NCBI GenBank assembly: GCA_036435485.1
Contig: CM071597.1
Coordinates: forward strand, 7,433,881-7,497,880
Length of the DNA: 64,000 nt
Direction of reading: 5' to 3'
From: Saposhnikovia divaricata
Taxonomy: Eukaryota; Streptophyta; Magnoliopsida; Apiales; Apiaceae
Shown: one piece after another, positions 11,657 through 22,850 of the stretch
Numbering within the stretch: position 1 is the first letter of the stretch
Layout: every line of letters starts with the position of its first letter
Position numbers and translations under genes: made by a program
Notes under the pieces: generated by a model
What the model saw: the letters and a program-made list of their open reading frames with translations, nothing else
The model's database searches: none
What the model was told of the DNA's origin: nothing

Positions 11657-14640
11657 ATAAATTTTATTTTATAATTATGTTTTCATATAATTATTAATTT
11701 GAAAAATTATTTTAATAATAATTTAATAAATTTGAAGTAAATTTAATAAATGATTTGCATGATTTAAAATTTATATAATAAAATTTTAAATTAAATATGT
11801 TGTTAACGGGATTCAAACCTTGAATATTTAGTAAAGTAATTTAATCATTAAATATACCTTATAATTACATCTAACGGTTCTTATTAATTATTAAAAATCT
11901 AACGATAATATGGTGTCATATTTTTGGGTAAATTTATGTTTTTAATTAAAAGGTTGTGTATTTAATTAGAAAAGAAATATTAATGATTGGAAGATTATGA
12001 TTACAAAATTATGTTTTAAATTAAAAGATAACATATTTTAATTGGGAAAAAAATATTAATGATTGGAATATACGATATTTTAGGTATGTATAAAGGGTAA
12101 TATGTTCAATTAAAAGTAAACGTCTTTTAAATTGATTGAAAGATAAGATATTTTAGGTATTTATTAAATTTCAGTTAATAGTACAATTATGTTTTTATGT
12201 AATTATAAATTTAATAATTTTTTAAATTTTAATTTAATATAATTTAACATACTCATTATACTAATATTTTCTTGTTATAAACAACATATAGGGATTTTAA
12301 ATATATTTTATTAATAATTGAAAATATGGTATGATATTTTGGGTATATACTAATGATTGTAAGATTAGTTTTTTTAAAAAAGGTAACATATTTTAATTAG
12401 AAGGGAAATATTAATGATTTGAAGATATGGTATAATTGATATTTTAATAAAAGGTAATATATTCAACTAAAACTAAATATGACAATGACAATGGCTAATT
12501 ACCATTAATTATATTATTTCATGATTTATTTTAATAATTAGGATAACCAAACCGAAATCTGGAAGCCATAAACTCTTGGTGGCTAAGATCAGCGAATGCA
12601 TTAAGTGATAAAGTATACGATAACGAAGAATTAGCTGCTAAATTGTTGTTGTGTTGGGTAATATAAGCATAATTTCTTGGAATATTTTAAACTTGACAGT
12701 TTTTAGCAGATGAATATATACAACATGGTGTGTGTAACAAAAGTACAAAAAACGTAATTGTTGTTGTGTTGGGTAATATAAGCATAATTTTCTTGGAATA
12801 TTTTAAACTTGACAGTTTTTAGCAGATGAATATATACAACATGGTGTGTGTAACAAAAGTACAAAAAACATAACTGATTCATTGTGTAAAGTGTGTGTGT
12901 GTATATATGTTCTGTCTGGATTTGTTTTGCAATAGATTTTTGTAGATAAAATGGTGAGTGGTAGTTAAAACGGGTAGGTGGGGTTTTGCGATTGGAAAGG
13001 ATATATAATAGGATGAGGAGAGGTCCGAGAGGAATTTGTGATGTGGTGTTTTGTGAGGATTTTATTGGAATTAGAATATAATTGTGTTAGTAATTATTTT
13101 TATTTTAATAATTAGGATAATCAAACCGAAAACCAAACCAACCAAACTTTCAATCTTTCGGCTTTAATATATTAGTATAGATAGTATAGATTAATTATAT
13201 AATAGCCGAATATACTATTAAAACTCCTAAAATAAATAATAACATACTATATTTAATGGTAAGTAATCGATTGCCTTTTTTTACATTACTTTTAATTGAA
13301 GAAACTACCTTTTATAAACACCTAAAAACATCAATCATCATATCTTCCTTTAGAATTAAAACACGATATCTTTTAATTTAAAACTAATCTTACAATCATT
13401 AATATATACCCGAAAATATCACATCATATTTTTCAATTATTAATAAAATATATTAAAAATATATCACGTTGTTTATAATTAGGAAACATTAGTATAATCA
13501 GTGAACATAAGTATATTAAATTAAAATTAATTAAATATATAATAGCCGAAACATTAAAAATTTTGGTACATATTTTTTTGTATATGTTTTTTTATTATTT
13601 CGTGAATTTATTTATTTAAACTTTATTATAAAGAAATAATAACATAATATAATTAATGATAATTAGTCGATTGTCTTTTTTCACATATACTTTAAATTGA
13701 AGATATTGCATTTTATAAACACCTAAAAACATCAATGGTATCATATTTTTCAATCATATCATATCTAGCAATAATTAATATATATGTACTATTATATAAA
13801 TGTCGAAACATTAAAAGTTTTGGTACCTGTTTTTTGGTACGTAGTGATTTACTTATTTACCCTTCATTATAAAGAAAAAAATATATGGTATCTATACTAT
13901 TAAAACTCCTAAAATAAATAATAGCATAATATAATTAATGGTAAGTAGTCGATTGCATTTTTTCACGTTTACTTTAAATTGAAGATATTACATTTTATAA
14001 ACACCTAAAAACATCAATGGTATCATATTTTCGAATCTTATCATATCTAGCAATAATTAATATATAACCAAAAATATCACATCATACATTCTAATCAATA
14101 ATAAAATAAAATAAAAATCCGTATACTACGAATAATGACCATTAGATTTTTAGTAAAAAAACAGAATCGTTAGATCTAATGATTAAATATATTATATAAT
14201 TAAATTAATTTACTAAAATTTCAAGGTTCAAATCCTATTAACGACATATTTATTTTAGAATTTTATAATATAAGTTTTAAAACATGCATATCATTCATTA
14301 AATTTACATTTAATTATTAATATTAAATTAAATTTAAATATTGTAAATGATTATTATATAAAAATATAATTATGATATAAAATAAAATTTGTTACATTTC
14401 AAAAAAAAACCATGCATCGCACGGGTTATTAGGTATTTTATTTTAAAATTTTATAATATAAGTTTTAAACCATGCATATCATTAATTAAATTTATATTAA
14501 ATTATTAATATTAAAATTAAAATAAAATATTGTAAATAATATAAAAATATAAAGTAACATAAAATAAAATTTGTTACATATCAAAAAAATCAGTGCATCG
14601 CACGAGTTATAAGCTATTATTTATAATTTTACCACCATTT
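11657..14640. repeat. AT-rich Helitron-like repeat cluster
   Basis: There is no coding sequence. The zone is made of related AT-rich units carrying two recurring end-like signatures: TATACTATTAAAACTCCTAA (for example 13210-13229 and 13895-13914) and GCATCGCACGGGTTATTAG (14413-14431; a diverged form with CACGAGTT is at 14592-14604). A 5' end beginning TCTATACTATTAAA and a 3' hairpin with GC-rich CACGGGT a few bases before the end are typical of small non-autonomous plant Helitrons. Exact ends of individual elements were not resolved. Confidence 0.45.
12641..12871. repeat. 115-bp tandem duplication
   Basis: Two near-identical units (12641-12755 and 12756-12871) begin AATTGTTGTTGTGTTGGG and end with ACAAAAAACRT. 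The same pair exists at 40954-41183 in copy 2, so this tandem duplication is older than the block duplication. Confidence 0.85.
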
Positions 14641-14779
14641 TATTGGCTTAATTTATCCTTATATTGGGCTATTATATATAAAAATAGATAATAAATAATA
14701 TTTTAAAAATAAATAATAATTTTTAAAAAATAGAAATAAATTGTTAATTTAATAATTATTATCTATTTTTAGGCTATCT

Positions 14780-15572
14780 TTCACTTTTGGAATAATTGCC
14801 CAAAATACTCACTTTTTCCCTCCCCACTACCCAAAATACCCAATTCTGAAAACACCGCCCAACATACCCACATGTCACGCCCATGTGTAAGGCGTAACCA
14901 ATGTTTACTGTAGCAGCCAGACCACCTCCCGCCGGCAAAAACTCTCGGTTTGGGGGTTTCAAATATCGCGAATTAAATGCTATGAAACTGGTATGGATGT
15001 GTAAAGGGTGAAGAGACGAATCGATTGGTGTGTATAATGTTATTGAATAAACACGGGAGGGGGTGAATGGAGGGAGAGAAAAATGGTCGCCGGAATCGCG
15101 ATTTTGAAAGGATGGTCGCGAGATCTCAAAATTTGAACAGATAAATGTTATGAAACCTATATAGGATTGTAGAGGAGATTATGCCGGTTCGATTGGTATA
15201 TAGCTCGTGACCGGAAAGCGACGAGAAAGAGGTGAATAGAGAAAAGAAGAGAAGTCGTCGGTGATTGCAAAATCGCTAGAGCTCGCGAACGAAGAAGACG
15301 ATGAATACGCATGTTCAAGAAACGTATCCTCAGATGCGCCTTCTTGAATGGCGTATCGAAACCCACATGCGCCTACGTGAGGAGTGTGTCCACTGATTAC
15401 TCCGATCATAGAAGCGTAACGGATACAAAACTCTAGCCCCATAGGCGTATTCGAGGATACTCCTTCACCAGAGGCGTATCCAATGGGTATTTTGGGTGCC
15501 CATCACGGGATATAGGTATTTTGGTCAAGGAATAATAAAAAGTGGGTAGAAAGGGCAATAACCCTCACTTTT
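14780..15572. mobile_element. Inverted-repeat-flanked insertion, copy 1 only
   Basis: Terminal inverted similarity is seen between 14795-14817 (ATTGCCCAAAATACTCACTT) and 15538-15559, which reads ATTGCCCTTTCTACCCACTT on the other strand. The interior is much more GC-rich than its surroundings and full of short inverted words around GCGTATCC / GGATACGC. Copy 2 lacks it but also lacks some flanking sequence, so a clean target duplication could not be defined. The ORF at 14774-14962 (minus) and those at 15157-15442 show no known domain. Confidence 0.5.
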
Positions 15573-15599
15573 GTGGGTTTTTTTTTTTTTTTGATTTCA

Positions 15600-16262
15600 C
15601 TATTATTTAGTATTATTTCTTGAACCTCCAATCTTGATATTTACCTATCTATTTTTGAATTCTGATAAAGGATTTGATTATATTTTTTTTATTATTAAAA
15701 ATATCCCTTATCATTTATTGTAGAATAAACTACAAAGTAGATTAAATGCTTTTTTTGCTACACCGAAAAATAACATTATTTCTGACAAATTGAGGCAACT
15801 AATAAGAAGCTAACAAGATACTGTACCAAACTTATGACTCTTGTGACAATCTCATAAAAATCGAGAAAAGGTCAGTATAATCATAATTTGAAAATAAAAT
15901 GTCCAAAATATTACTATCCAAGAATATGGTCCTTCCTATCACTTCTAAACACGAGTTTACTATCTAAGAATATGGCCCAATAAAAAAAAGGAACCCAATC
16001 AGATATCGGGTTTCGATGATCCGGCTAATTCGGCCCAGATTAGAGTCGGTTCTTTCGGGTTCGATAACCCATGTGCAGCCCTACTTGATAGCCGGCCGCA
16101 TGATCAATTGGATAAGTGCTTGACATTCAACCAAAAACAAAATCGAGGTATATATATCAGGTACTTGCTTCGATTCGATTCTCATATATTTTTCATCTAA
16201 TCTTTATATGTATAAATTTGATTTGATTTCGATGAATTCCCCCACCTGAAATTTTTATTATA
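15600..16262. other. Upstream region of kelch gene 1
   Basis: This sequence is conserved with 57062-57690 of copy 2 and is non-coding. It includes a short pyrimidine/CGGTTCGG-rich piece (about 15990-16080) of the kind often left by old DNA transposons. No promoter motif could be assigned with confidence. Confidence 0.5.
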
Positions 16263-16265
16263 TTA

Positions 16266-16581
16266 GAGCATCTCCAAGGGTGAAATGTAAAATTGTTAGC
16301 TAAAATGATTATCTATATTGAATATGTAAAATTTTTGCTAAGAGGAGGTATATGTACTCCAATGGGGTTATCTATAATTATAATTATGTAAAATTATACC
16401 TAAGAGGTTTATGTGTTCAACAAATATAGAAGACCAAATATGATTATCTATATTTTTTGCTAAGGGGAAAGAAGGTTGGAGTACCTCAATTTATAAATAT
16501 TATCTAAAAGGTGACACATAGATGCCACATAGATGCCACTTAGATAATATAGCTAAGGGGCCTCTCCCCTTGGAGATGCTC
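16266..16581. mobile_element. Tourist-like MITE (316 bp)
   Basis: Terminal inverted repeats GAGCATCTCCAAGGG and CCCTTGGAGATGCTC are at the ends, with target duplication TTA at 16263-16265 and 16582-16584. Copy 2 has the undisturbed site (ATTACAAAG near 57690). The 3-base TTA duplication and GAGCATCTCCA ends fit the PIF/Harbinger (Tourist) group. No coding capacity. Confidence 0.85.
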
Positions 16582-16608
16582 TTACAAAGTTTCACTAATT
16601 TTTATATG

Positions 16609-17559
16609 GAGTAAAATTCATGGTGGTGGCTAAACTTTACCCCAATTTTCAAAATGTTGGCTGTGTTATCAGATTTTCAAAATGTTGGCCGATGTTTCCC
16701 TTCGCATTTCAAAAAGGTGTCTCCCGTTAACTTCCGTTAGGTATGCGCCGTTAATTTTAAATAATCATGAGTAAATTTCATGGTGGTGGCTAAACTTTAT
16801 CCCAATTTTCAAAATGTTGGCCGTGTTATAGATTTTCAAAATGTTGGCTGATAGTTTCCCATCATTCAATTTTCAAAATCAAAATTTTATTATGTTTACC
16901 ATCATTCAAGTAAAGCTATGTCACCTGTCTATTTCTCAACTATTCAGGTTAATTGTTTCTACCATTACTTCTCTTTTGACTCTTTCTAATGCCTCTGCTT
17001 CCCTTTCTCTCCAAAATTTGGTATGACCCTTCTTTTCTTTTCTTGTGTATATATGTTTGTATGTTCTCTTGGTTTGTGAATGTGAAAATTGTTAGATGAG
17101 GAGCTGGGATTTTCAAGATTTTTGATGTAGAATTGAATTTGAAGTGATTGAGAGAAGCCCTTTTTGTTTTTAAAATAAAGATTTAATCTTGAAGTTGTAG
17201 GCACTTTAAGATCAAGTTTGGTAATTTGATTTGTGATTTGTTGGTAGTTTCTGAATTGGGTTTGTTTTATCTCTGTACAGCATGCATCCCTTCTTTTTGA
17301 AATGCGGAGGGAAACATCAGCCAATATTTTGAAAATCTATAATACGGCCAATGTATTGAAAATTGGGGTAAAGTTTAGCCACCACCATGAAATTTACTCA
17401 TGATTATATAAAGATAACGGCGCATACTTAACGGGACTTAACGGGAGACATCTTTTTGAAATGCGGAGTGAAACATCAGCCAACATTTTGAAAATCTGAT
17501 AACACGGCCAACATTTTGAAAATTGGGTTAAAATTTAGCCACCACCCTGAATTTTACTC
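16609..17559. mobile_element. Mutator-like element with gene-like core (Pack-MULE candidate)
   Basis: The ends GAGTAAAATTC / GAATTTTACTC are flanked by a 10-base direct repeat TTTTTATATG (16599-16608 and 17560-17569). Copy 2 has one TTTTTATATG at the empty site. A 9-11 base duplication is typical of Mutator elements. Each arm is doubled: the terminal block is repeated at about 16771-16850 and in reverse at 17322-17402, so the arms are tandem duplicates within a large foldback. The core at about 16900-17280 resembles a plant 5' UTR or exon, followed by an apparent intron (GTATGA at about 17021, ending TGTACAG at about 17280). It could be a captured gene fragment whose source is not recognised. 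Confidence 0.7.
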
Positions 17560-17569
17560 TTTTTATATG

Positions 17570-17833
17570 TTGCAATAACTATAATTTAAAGGTCTGTCTT
17601 ATGATTGTGATGATTGAGAAGTTTGTAATTTCCCCAACTTGATTTTAAAGGTTAATTTGATGTATAACCACTCTAATCTTAGTCGGATTCACAGATGGCT
17701 TCTTGTTTGTTCAATTCTTGATTATTATTATTATTTTGACAATTCTTGATTATTATTATTAATGGTTAATTGGTTTAACTTTTATCTTTGCTGGCAGACT
17801 ACTTAATATCAAATTAGCACTTTTGAAGGTAAA
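17570..17833 (+). promoter_or_regulatory. 5' leader of kelch gene 1, likely intron 3' splice site
   Basis: A pyrimidine-rich run followed by CTTTGCTGGCAG (AG at 17796-17797) looks like an intron acceptor about 36 bases before the start codon, so the gene probably has an intron in its 5' UTR. Two copies of TTCTTGATTATTATTATT lie at about 17714-17760. The same arrangement is kept in copy 2. Confidence 0.45.
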
Positions 17834-18817
17834 ATGATGAATTCGGTGGAGAAGGAGAAGATTATTTTGCACGCACTGACCACTGATGCAGAAGGGTCGA
17901 GATGTACTGAATTCTACACCATTGATATGCGTAAAGGTCAAGTGTCTAAATGCCCTAATGCTCTATTAGGCTACTCAGGCTTAAGTACCATGGTTTATCT
18001 AGGTTCCACCATCTACTTGATGGGGTCTCTGATCAAACCTCACTGCTGCAAAAGCAGACCACCGGGTTATCTATGTGCCACAAGGGCTCACTTTCACAAG
18101 CACATGTCTTATCTTGATCTGGACAAGGACACTTGTGATGGGTGGAAGGAAGCCCCTTGGCCGAGTGATGATGGTCTTAGCATTAACCCTGTTGTGCTCG
18201 AGTTTGGTGGTAAGATATATCTTTTTCAACTCCATGGCCAGTCAAAGGTCGCACATGTTTTCGATCCCCTCTCAAACCAGTGGGAGACCTTGCTCCCACC
18301 ACCTAGTGTGGGCTTCTTCCACCTACAGTATGCTGGGTCTGCCGTAGCTGACCCTCAGAATAAACGGATCCTCCTCCACTTTGAGACCATCCAATCTGTC
18401 TTTGCCTACTATCCAGCCAGTAACCGGTGGGAGCTAGTTCTCAAACAGTTCTCTTGGTCTTCCAAATTTTTCTTTGGTGATGGGGTGTTATTTGGCTACC
18501 TGCCCGAGGATCCAGAGTTTCTCATGGCTTACCATGTTGCCACCAGACAGCGGCTTAATATTGTATTTACATCTGAGTTTCCCGACCATGTCAGGAGCAT
18601 TGAGTTTGATGCTCTGCTTCATTTAGGGAGCAACCTTATGTGCTTCGTTGCTTACTCCTATTATGGTTCTCCACCACCCGAGACCCGTGTTTTTCTCGCG
18701 AAGTTCAGATTTGAGCTCTCTCCTCAAAATCCTACTGAACTACTCATCACCCCGCTTCCTGATGAAACCTATACCACGGGTGCCTGTTCATCAATCAAGA
18801 GGTTCCTCCCTATCTAG
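17834..18817 (+). CDS. Kelch-repeat (galactose-oxidase-like) protein, copy 1
   Basis: This is an intronless 327-codon frame. I see degenerate kelch blades: a VYLGSTIYLMGS strand near residues 55-66, then YLDLDKDT..GWKEAPWP (about 95-112), then GGKIYLF...VFDPLSNQWETLPPP-like (about 126-155), then further strand/W repeats (FAYYPASNRWE, about 192-202). Plant kelch proteins of this type often follow an F-box, but no F-box is present here and none could be found upstream. It may be a truncated F-box/kelch protein or a stand-alone kelch protein; its partner is unknown. The first of two adjacent ATGs was taken as start. The twin at 57981 differs at only four residues. It sits among transposons yet is fully open, which argues for recent origin or selection. 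Confidence 0.8.
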   Translation: MMNSVEKEKIILHALTTDAEGSRCTEFYTIDMRKGQVSKCPNALLGYSGLSTMVYLGSTIYLMGSLIKPHCCKSRPPGYLCATRAHFHKHMSYLDLDKDTCDGWKEAPWPSDDGLSINPVVLEFGGKIYLFQLHGQSKVAHVFDPLSNQWETLLPPPSVGFFHLQYAGSAVADPQNKRILLHFETIQSVFAYYPASNRWELVLKQFSWSSKFFFGDGVLFGYLPEDPEFLMAYHVATRQRLNIVFTSEFPDHVRSIEFDALLHLGSNLMCFVAYSYYGSPPPETRVFLAKFRFELSPQNPTELLITPLPDETYTTGACSSIKRFLPI

Positions 18818-21080
18818 GTAATCCTTTTATGAGTTCCAATATTATGGAGTTTAATTTGGAAGAGAAATGTATAATATGAAATTGTGTTTTGCAAAAGTTA
18901 TGTTTTTAGTCGAATGTCCTATTTATATTTACAACTTTACTATGCAACCTGAAAAGAAATTTAATAATATATTAACGTTAAATTGAATGAAAGAACACTG
19001 TAAACATACTTAATTTCAATTACCATTGACAATATGGCACAAAATTATATGGAACATATATTTTGGGAAAAAGCTAGAATTCCAAATTAACACGTATTCT
19101 GTGCGTTGACATTAAATTTCCATGAAAATACAAAATAATAAGTTTTGATAGCTAACTTGAATGAACATTATTCTGTGCTTGGGAAAAACAACAATGTATC
19201 ACTAACCTCTATGCTAGCTTAAACTGTTCAAAGCTTTGTGCAGCTCAAATTAATTAGTGTATGATGGCTACTTGATGTGTTTTGAGTTTCATTTCATGTG
19301 TTGTGATAACTAATCTCCCTTTTTCCTCTTTTTTATTCATTTGTTGAAATTTTAATAATTGACAATAGAGGAAACTGAGAAGCTGGTGCATTGAATTTGC
19401 TATTTTTTTTCCTTGTTTTACTCATGGTGCTGCTTTCAAATACCCGTTAACAGAGCAATTCACATGACATAGGTATATCGACAAAACCGGGACTTGTCAT
19501 GAGTTGCATGCTCATAGTTTAAGCGAAAGATATTTTATGACCTTGTTTGGTAAAGACATTTGCTGCTACTCCCTTTGTCCCTTTTACATGCCTCTTATTT
19601 GCCGTCCCCTTTTATATGTCTCTTATTTCCCGTCCCCTTTTATATGTCTCTTTTAAATATTAAATTGGTCCCTTAATACATGTTCATCTATCCTTTTAAT
19701 GCAAATTTAAGTGTAATTTCCAAAACTACTCCTATTTTCATTGTTTTCGAGGTTTGACTATTTCGAGACTTAATTGTATTCCCATTTTTCAATATGATAA
19801 TTAAAAGTACATATGGGAAATACCCAATGAGTTTCAAGATGAGGCATAATTTTCATGTCTCAAATTTCCATTTCATGTATAGGTACACCCTGTGTCCGAA
19901 TGAGCTTTTATGGAATGGATTATGCCTATAAATGAGTGGATTCATATATGAATCGTTTAATAATGTAAAAGATATAATATTAAGGCACAGTTGAATGTTT
20001 TAATATATTTATGTTATCGAATTGTAATTTGTGCAGAAATTTGTCACATTCCAGGAACATTTTCATTTTACGTAATTGTTTATGAAAATTTGACGTGCAT
20101 GTATATAAGTTTAAATTTGTTTGAGTGCTTTAGCGGTTTTTACCCAATGTAATTTCTAATTGTTGTTTTACAGTTGCATTCTCATCGTTTTAAGTAAAAG
20201 ATATATAATGACCTTGTTTGGTAAAGACATTTGCTGTTACTCCCTTTGTTCCTTTTACATGTCTTTTATTTTCCGTTTCCTTTTAATTCTCTTTTATTTT
20301 CCGTCCCCCTTTATATGTTTCTTTTAAATAAAACTGGTCCCTGAATACATGTTCATTTATCCGTTTAATGCAAATTTAAGCATAATTTCCAAAATTCCGA
20401 GACTTGACTATTTCGAGACTTAATTGTATTTTCATTTTTAATGTTATATACATATACAGTATGAAATATCTATTCAACTTTTTCCTTGATCAGATTTTTT
20501 TCGAAAAAACATGTAAAAGGGATACTATCTCGCAGCCAAGGAATAGAAGACTTCCTATTATTAAAGTGTTATCCGAATGCCCTTGTTATATAATTCCTTC
20601 TCACAAAACTGTGCAAGTAAAGAGAAAAACAATACCATCTAACACTAAATTAAAAGAAAGTTATAAAACATCCCTTATTGAAATTACTAATGATAATCTA
20701 GTAAAATCAAAATCACTATGAATGAATATACTTGGGAGTAAAAAATTATATTTATTTGACAAGTATATATTTAGTTATGGACCAATAAATATCTGTTCAT
20801 TTAGATAATAAATTATTTTATTTATGTTTGTAATATTTTTAAGTACAAATAATTCTTATCATTAATTTAGTTACATAAACTGTCTTTGCACTCTATATCA
20901 CTACTGGTGTAGAATAAATAGAATTATTTGTAATATTGTATGTACGAAATACTTGGAAATCTTTAAATATGCATTTTTACTTTAACTACAAACTTTTATA
21001 TTTCTACATTTTTAGCTTAATGGAGCATCCGTAGTACTGTGGATCTCCAAATTTCTAATTACGTCAAGCCATTTATAATA

Positions 21081-21432
21081 CTCCCTCTGTCCCGGAATAT
21101 ATGACCCGGTCAATATTTCCCAAACATCAAGAAAGCTTTTTTGACTCTATTTGTTGGCAGCCTTTGATTGCTTAATTTGGCCACTTGCCCAGCAAAACCA
21201 ATTCTTTAGTTTCGGTGGCAGTGTATTATATTGTATAATGATTTGGTAGTGGGTGTAATAGTGAAAAGTAGTGGATGTTATAATGTTTATTTAATAAAGA
21301 AGGAGTACAAAATAGAGAAGTAGTGGGTGTAATAGTGAAAAGTAGTGTACAAAAATAGTAAGAATAGTAGGTTCATTCTTTTTAGGACGTCCCAAAAAGG
21401 AATAAGGGTCATATAAAATGGGACGGAGGGAG
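21081..21432. mobile_element. Stowaway MITE (352 bp), copy 1 only
   Basis: The ends are CTCCCTCTGTCCC and GGGACGGAGGGAG in inverted orientation, flanked by TA (21079-21080 and 21433-21434). Copy 2 shows the empty site at about 60340 with a single TA (TTTATAATATTGTATATG). These are the hallmarks of Tc1/mariner-derived Stowaway elements. No coding capacity. Confidence 0.9.
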
Positions 21433-22282
21433 TATTGTATATGTATATATGGAATACTTGAAGTCTATAAATATGCATTTTACATCAACTACAAACTTTT
21501 ATATTTCTAAAATTTCAGTTTAATAAAGCATCCATACTACCGGGGTTCTCCAAGTTAATAACTTCCGATCATTAGTCTAAATCAGAATAAATGCTATTAT
21601 TAATGTATATGAAAATTGTTGATCACTCGATTCGGTTATGAATTTATCTAGTTTAAAATTTAGTAAAATATTTTCCTATGTTTACATGAGGCCTTAAGGA
21701 CTCCATTTTTTTATTCGTTAATGCATATTTTGTGATTATTCATTTGGCCCCTTTTTCCAGGTTGGACCAATAAAAAATATTTGATTGACAATGTTATTCA
21801 TTTATCGAGGTTCCACCTATTTCATACAACTATATGGAACATATATTTTCGGAAAAACTAGAATTCCAAATTTAACACCTATATTACAGTTTATGTTTTT
21901 GCCAAATATTTGCTTGTTTACTTGTATAGAGCTTTGAGTTTCAAGATTAGGCATAATTTTCATGTCTCAAATTTCCATTTCATGTATGGGTCCACCTTGT
22001 GTCCGAATGAGCTTTTATGGAATGGATTATGCTTATAAATGAATGGATTCATATATGAATCTTTTAATACTGTAAAAGATGTACTATTAAGGCACAGTTG
22101 AATGTTTTGATATATTTATGTTATTGAATTGTAATTTGTGCAGAAATTTGTCACATTCCAGGAACATTTTCATTTTACGTAATTGTTTATGAAAATGTGA
22201 CGTGCAAGTATACAAGTTTAAATTTGTTTGAGTGCTTTAGTGGCTTTTACCAAATGTGATTTCTAATGAATTGTTGTTTTAC

Positions 22283-22560
22283 TGTTAAACATCAGCTTGT
22301 TTCCAGTGGTGGATTCATTTCAAAGACCAGAGGGAAGAAGTGCAGTATTTTGGCTTTGTAAACCAGATGGTGTTTGGATTTCATTTTGAATCTTCTTTAT
22401 TTATGTTCTTTCAGATTCCAATGTCCTTTTACCAGATTGTCGATGACAATGTAATGTTGAAAGATATTTATGTGCTCATTTGGTATGAATTTTAGAGATG
22501 GATTGTAATGGAAACATATGAGGGGAAAGGATAATAAGTCTTACTAGTTGTTTCATGTTT
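22283..22560 (+). other. Conserved block, possible exon or 3' UTR piece
   Basis: The sequence after TTTTACTGTTAAACATCAG matches 61790-62045 in copy 2 closely. In copy 2 it stays open for 64 codons; here the same frame has a stop at the position of a TTATGG / TTTTAG difference. Flanking AG- and GT-like dinucleotides suggest an exon, but no protein family is recognised. It may be an untranslated exon of the kelch transcript or the remnant of another gene. Confidence 0.35.
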
Positions 22561-22850
22561 GGTATTGTCAAGGTCATGAATCCATTTAATTTGTTTTGTA
22601 CATACTCTGGTCCATCCCCTAGATAGAATTGCTTTAATTGGGTATTTTGATCTCTTTTATGTGCTATTCGTAGGATGAAGATGATGCTTGAGGAATGTGG
22701 CGTCGTTGATGGAAGACGTGCTCCACTTTATGATGATAGATTAACTTGTAGATATACAGTGTTGCTAGTATAGTACACTTTGCAATTTCTCATGCAGTCT
22801 CTGTTTCATCTAATTTCTTAGTAGAAGTCTTAGACTCAATATAAACAGGA

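Larger units (their letters stand above)
10459..22660 (+). repeat. Duplicated block, copy 1 (pairs with 37734-62163)
   Basis: The block starts at GAGCATAGTGGTTG, where similarity to copy 2 begins abruptly. It covers the end of the gypsy LTR, the AT-rich Helitron-like zone, the kelch gene and its 3' tail, in the same order and orientation as copy 2. Insertions found only in this copy are at 14780-15572, 16266-16581, 16609-17559 and 21081-21432, plus a roughly 0.7-kb internal tandem duplication at about 19500-20530. The right edge of homology cannot be fixed, because copy 2 is broken by a LINE at 62177. Confidence 0.9.
18818..22660. other. Long non-coding tail of kelch gene 1 with internal duplication
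   Basis: There is no credible coding sequence. The MITE-like start CTCCCTTTGTCCC (19569; intact counterpart 59461-59779 in copy 2) recurs at 20245. A roughly 340-bp segment at 19840-20180 ('aggcataattttcatgtctc') recurs at 21937-22290, so this copy carries an additional A-B unit that copy 2 lacks. Several ORFs of 60-105 codons here (for example 20404-20721) overlap repeat sequence and show no motif. Confidence 0.55.

Noticed and set aside
17834..18817. Full F-box/kelch protein
   Set aside because: No F-box could be found in the ORF or in any frame directly upstream in either copy.
20404..20721. 105-codon ORF as a gene
   Set aside because: It overlaps MITE-derived duplicated sequence, has no recognisable motif, and is not kept open in copy 2.
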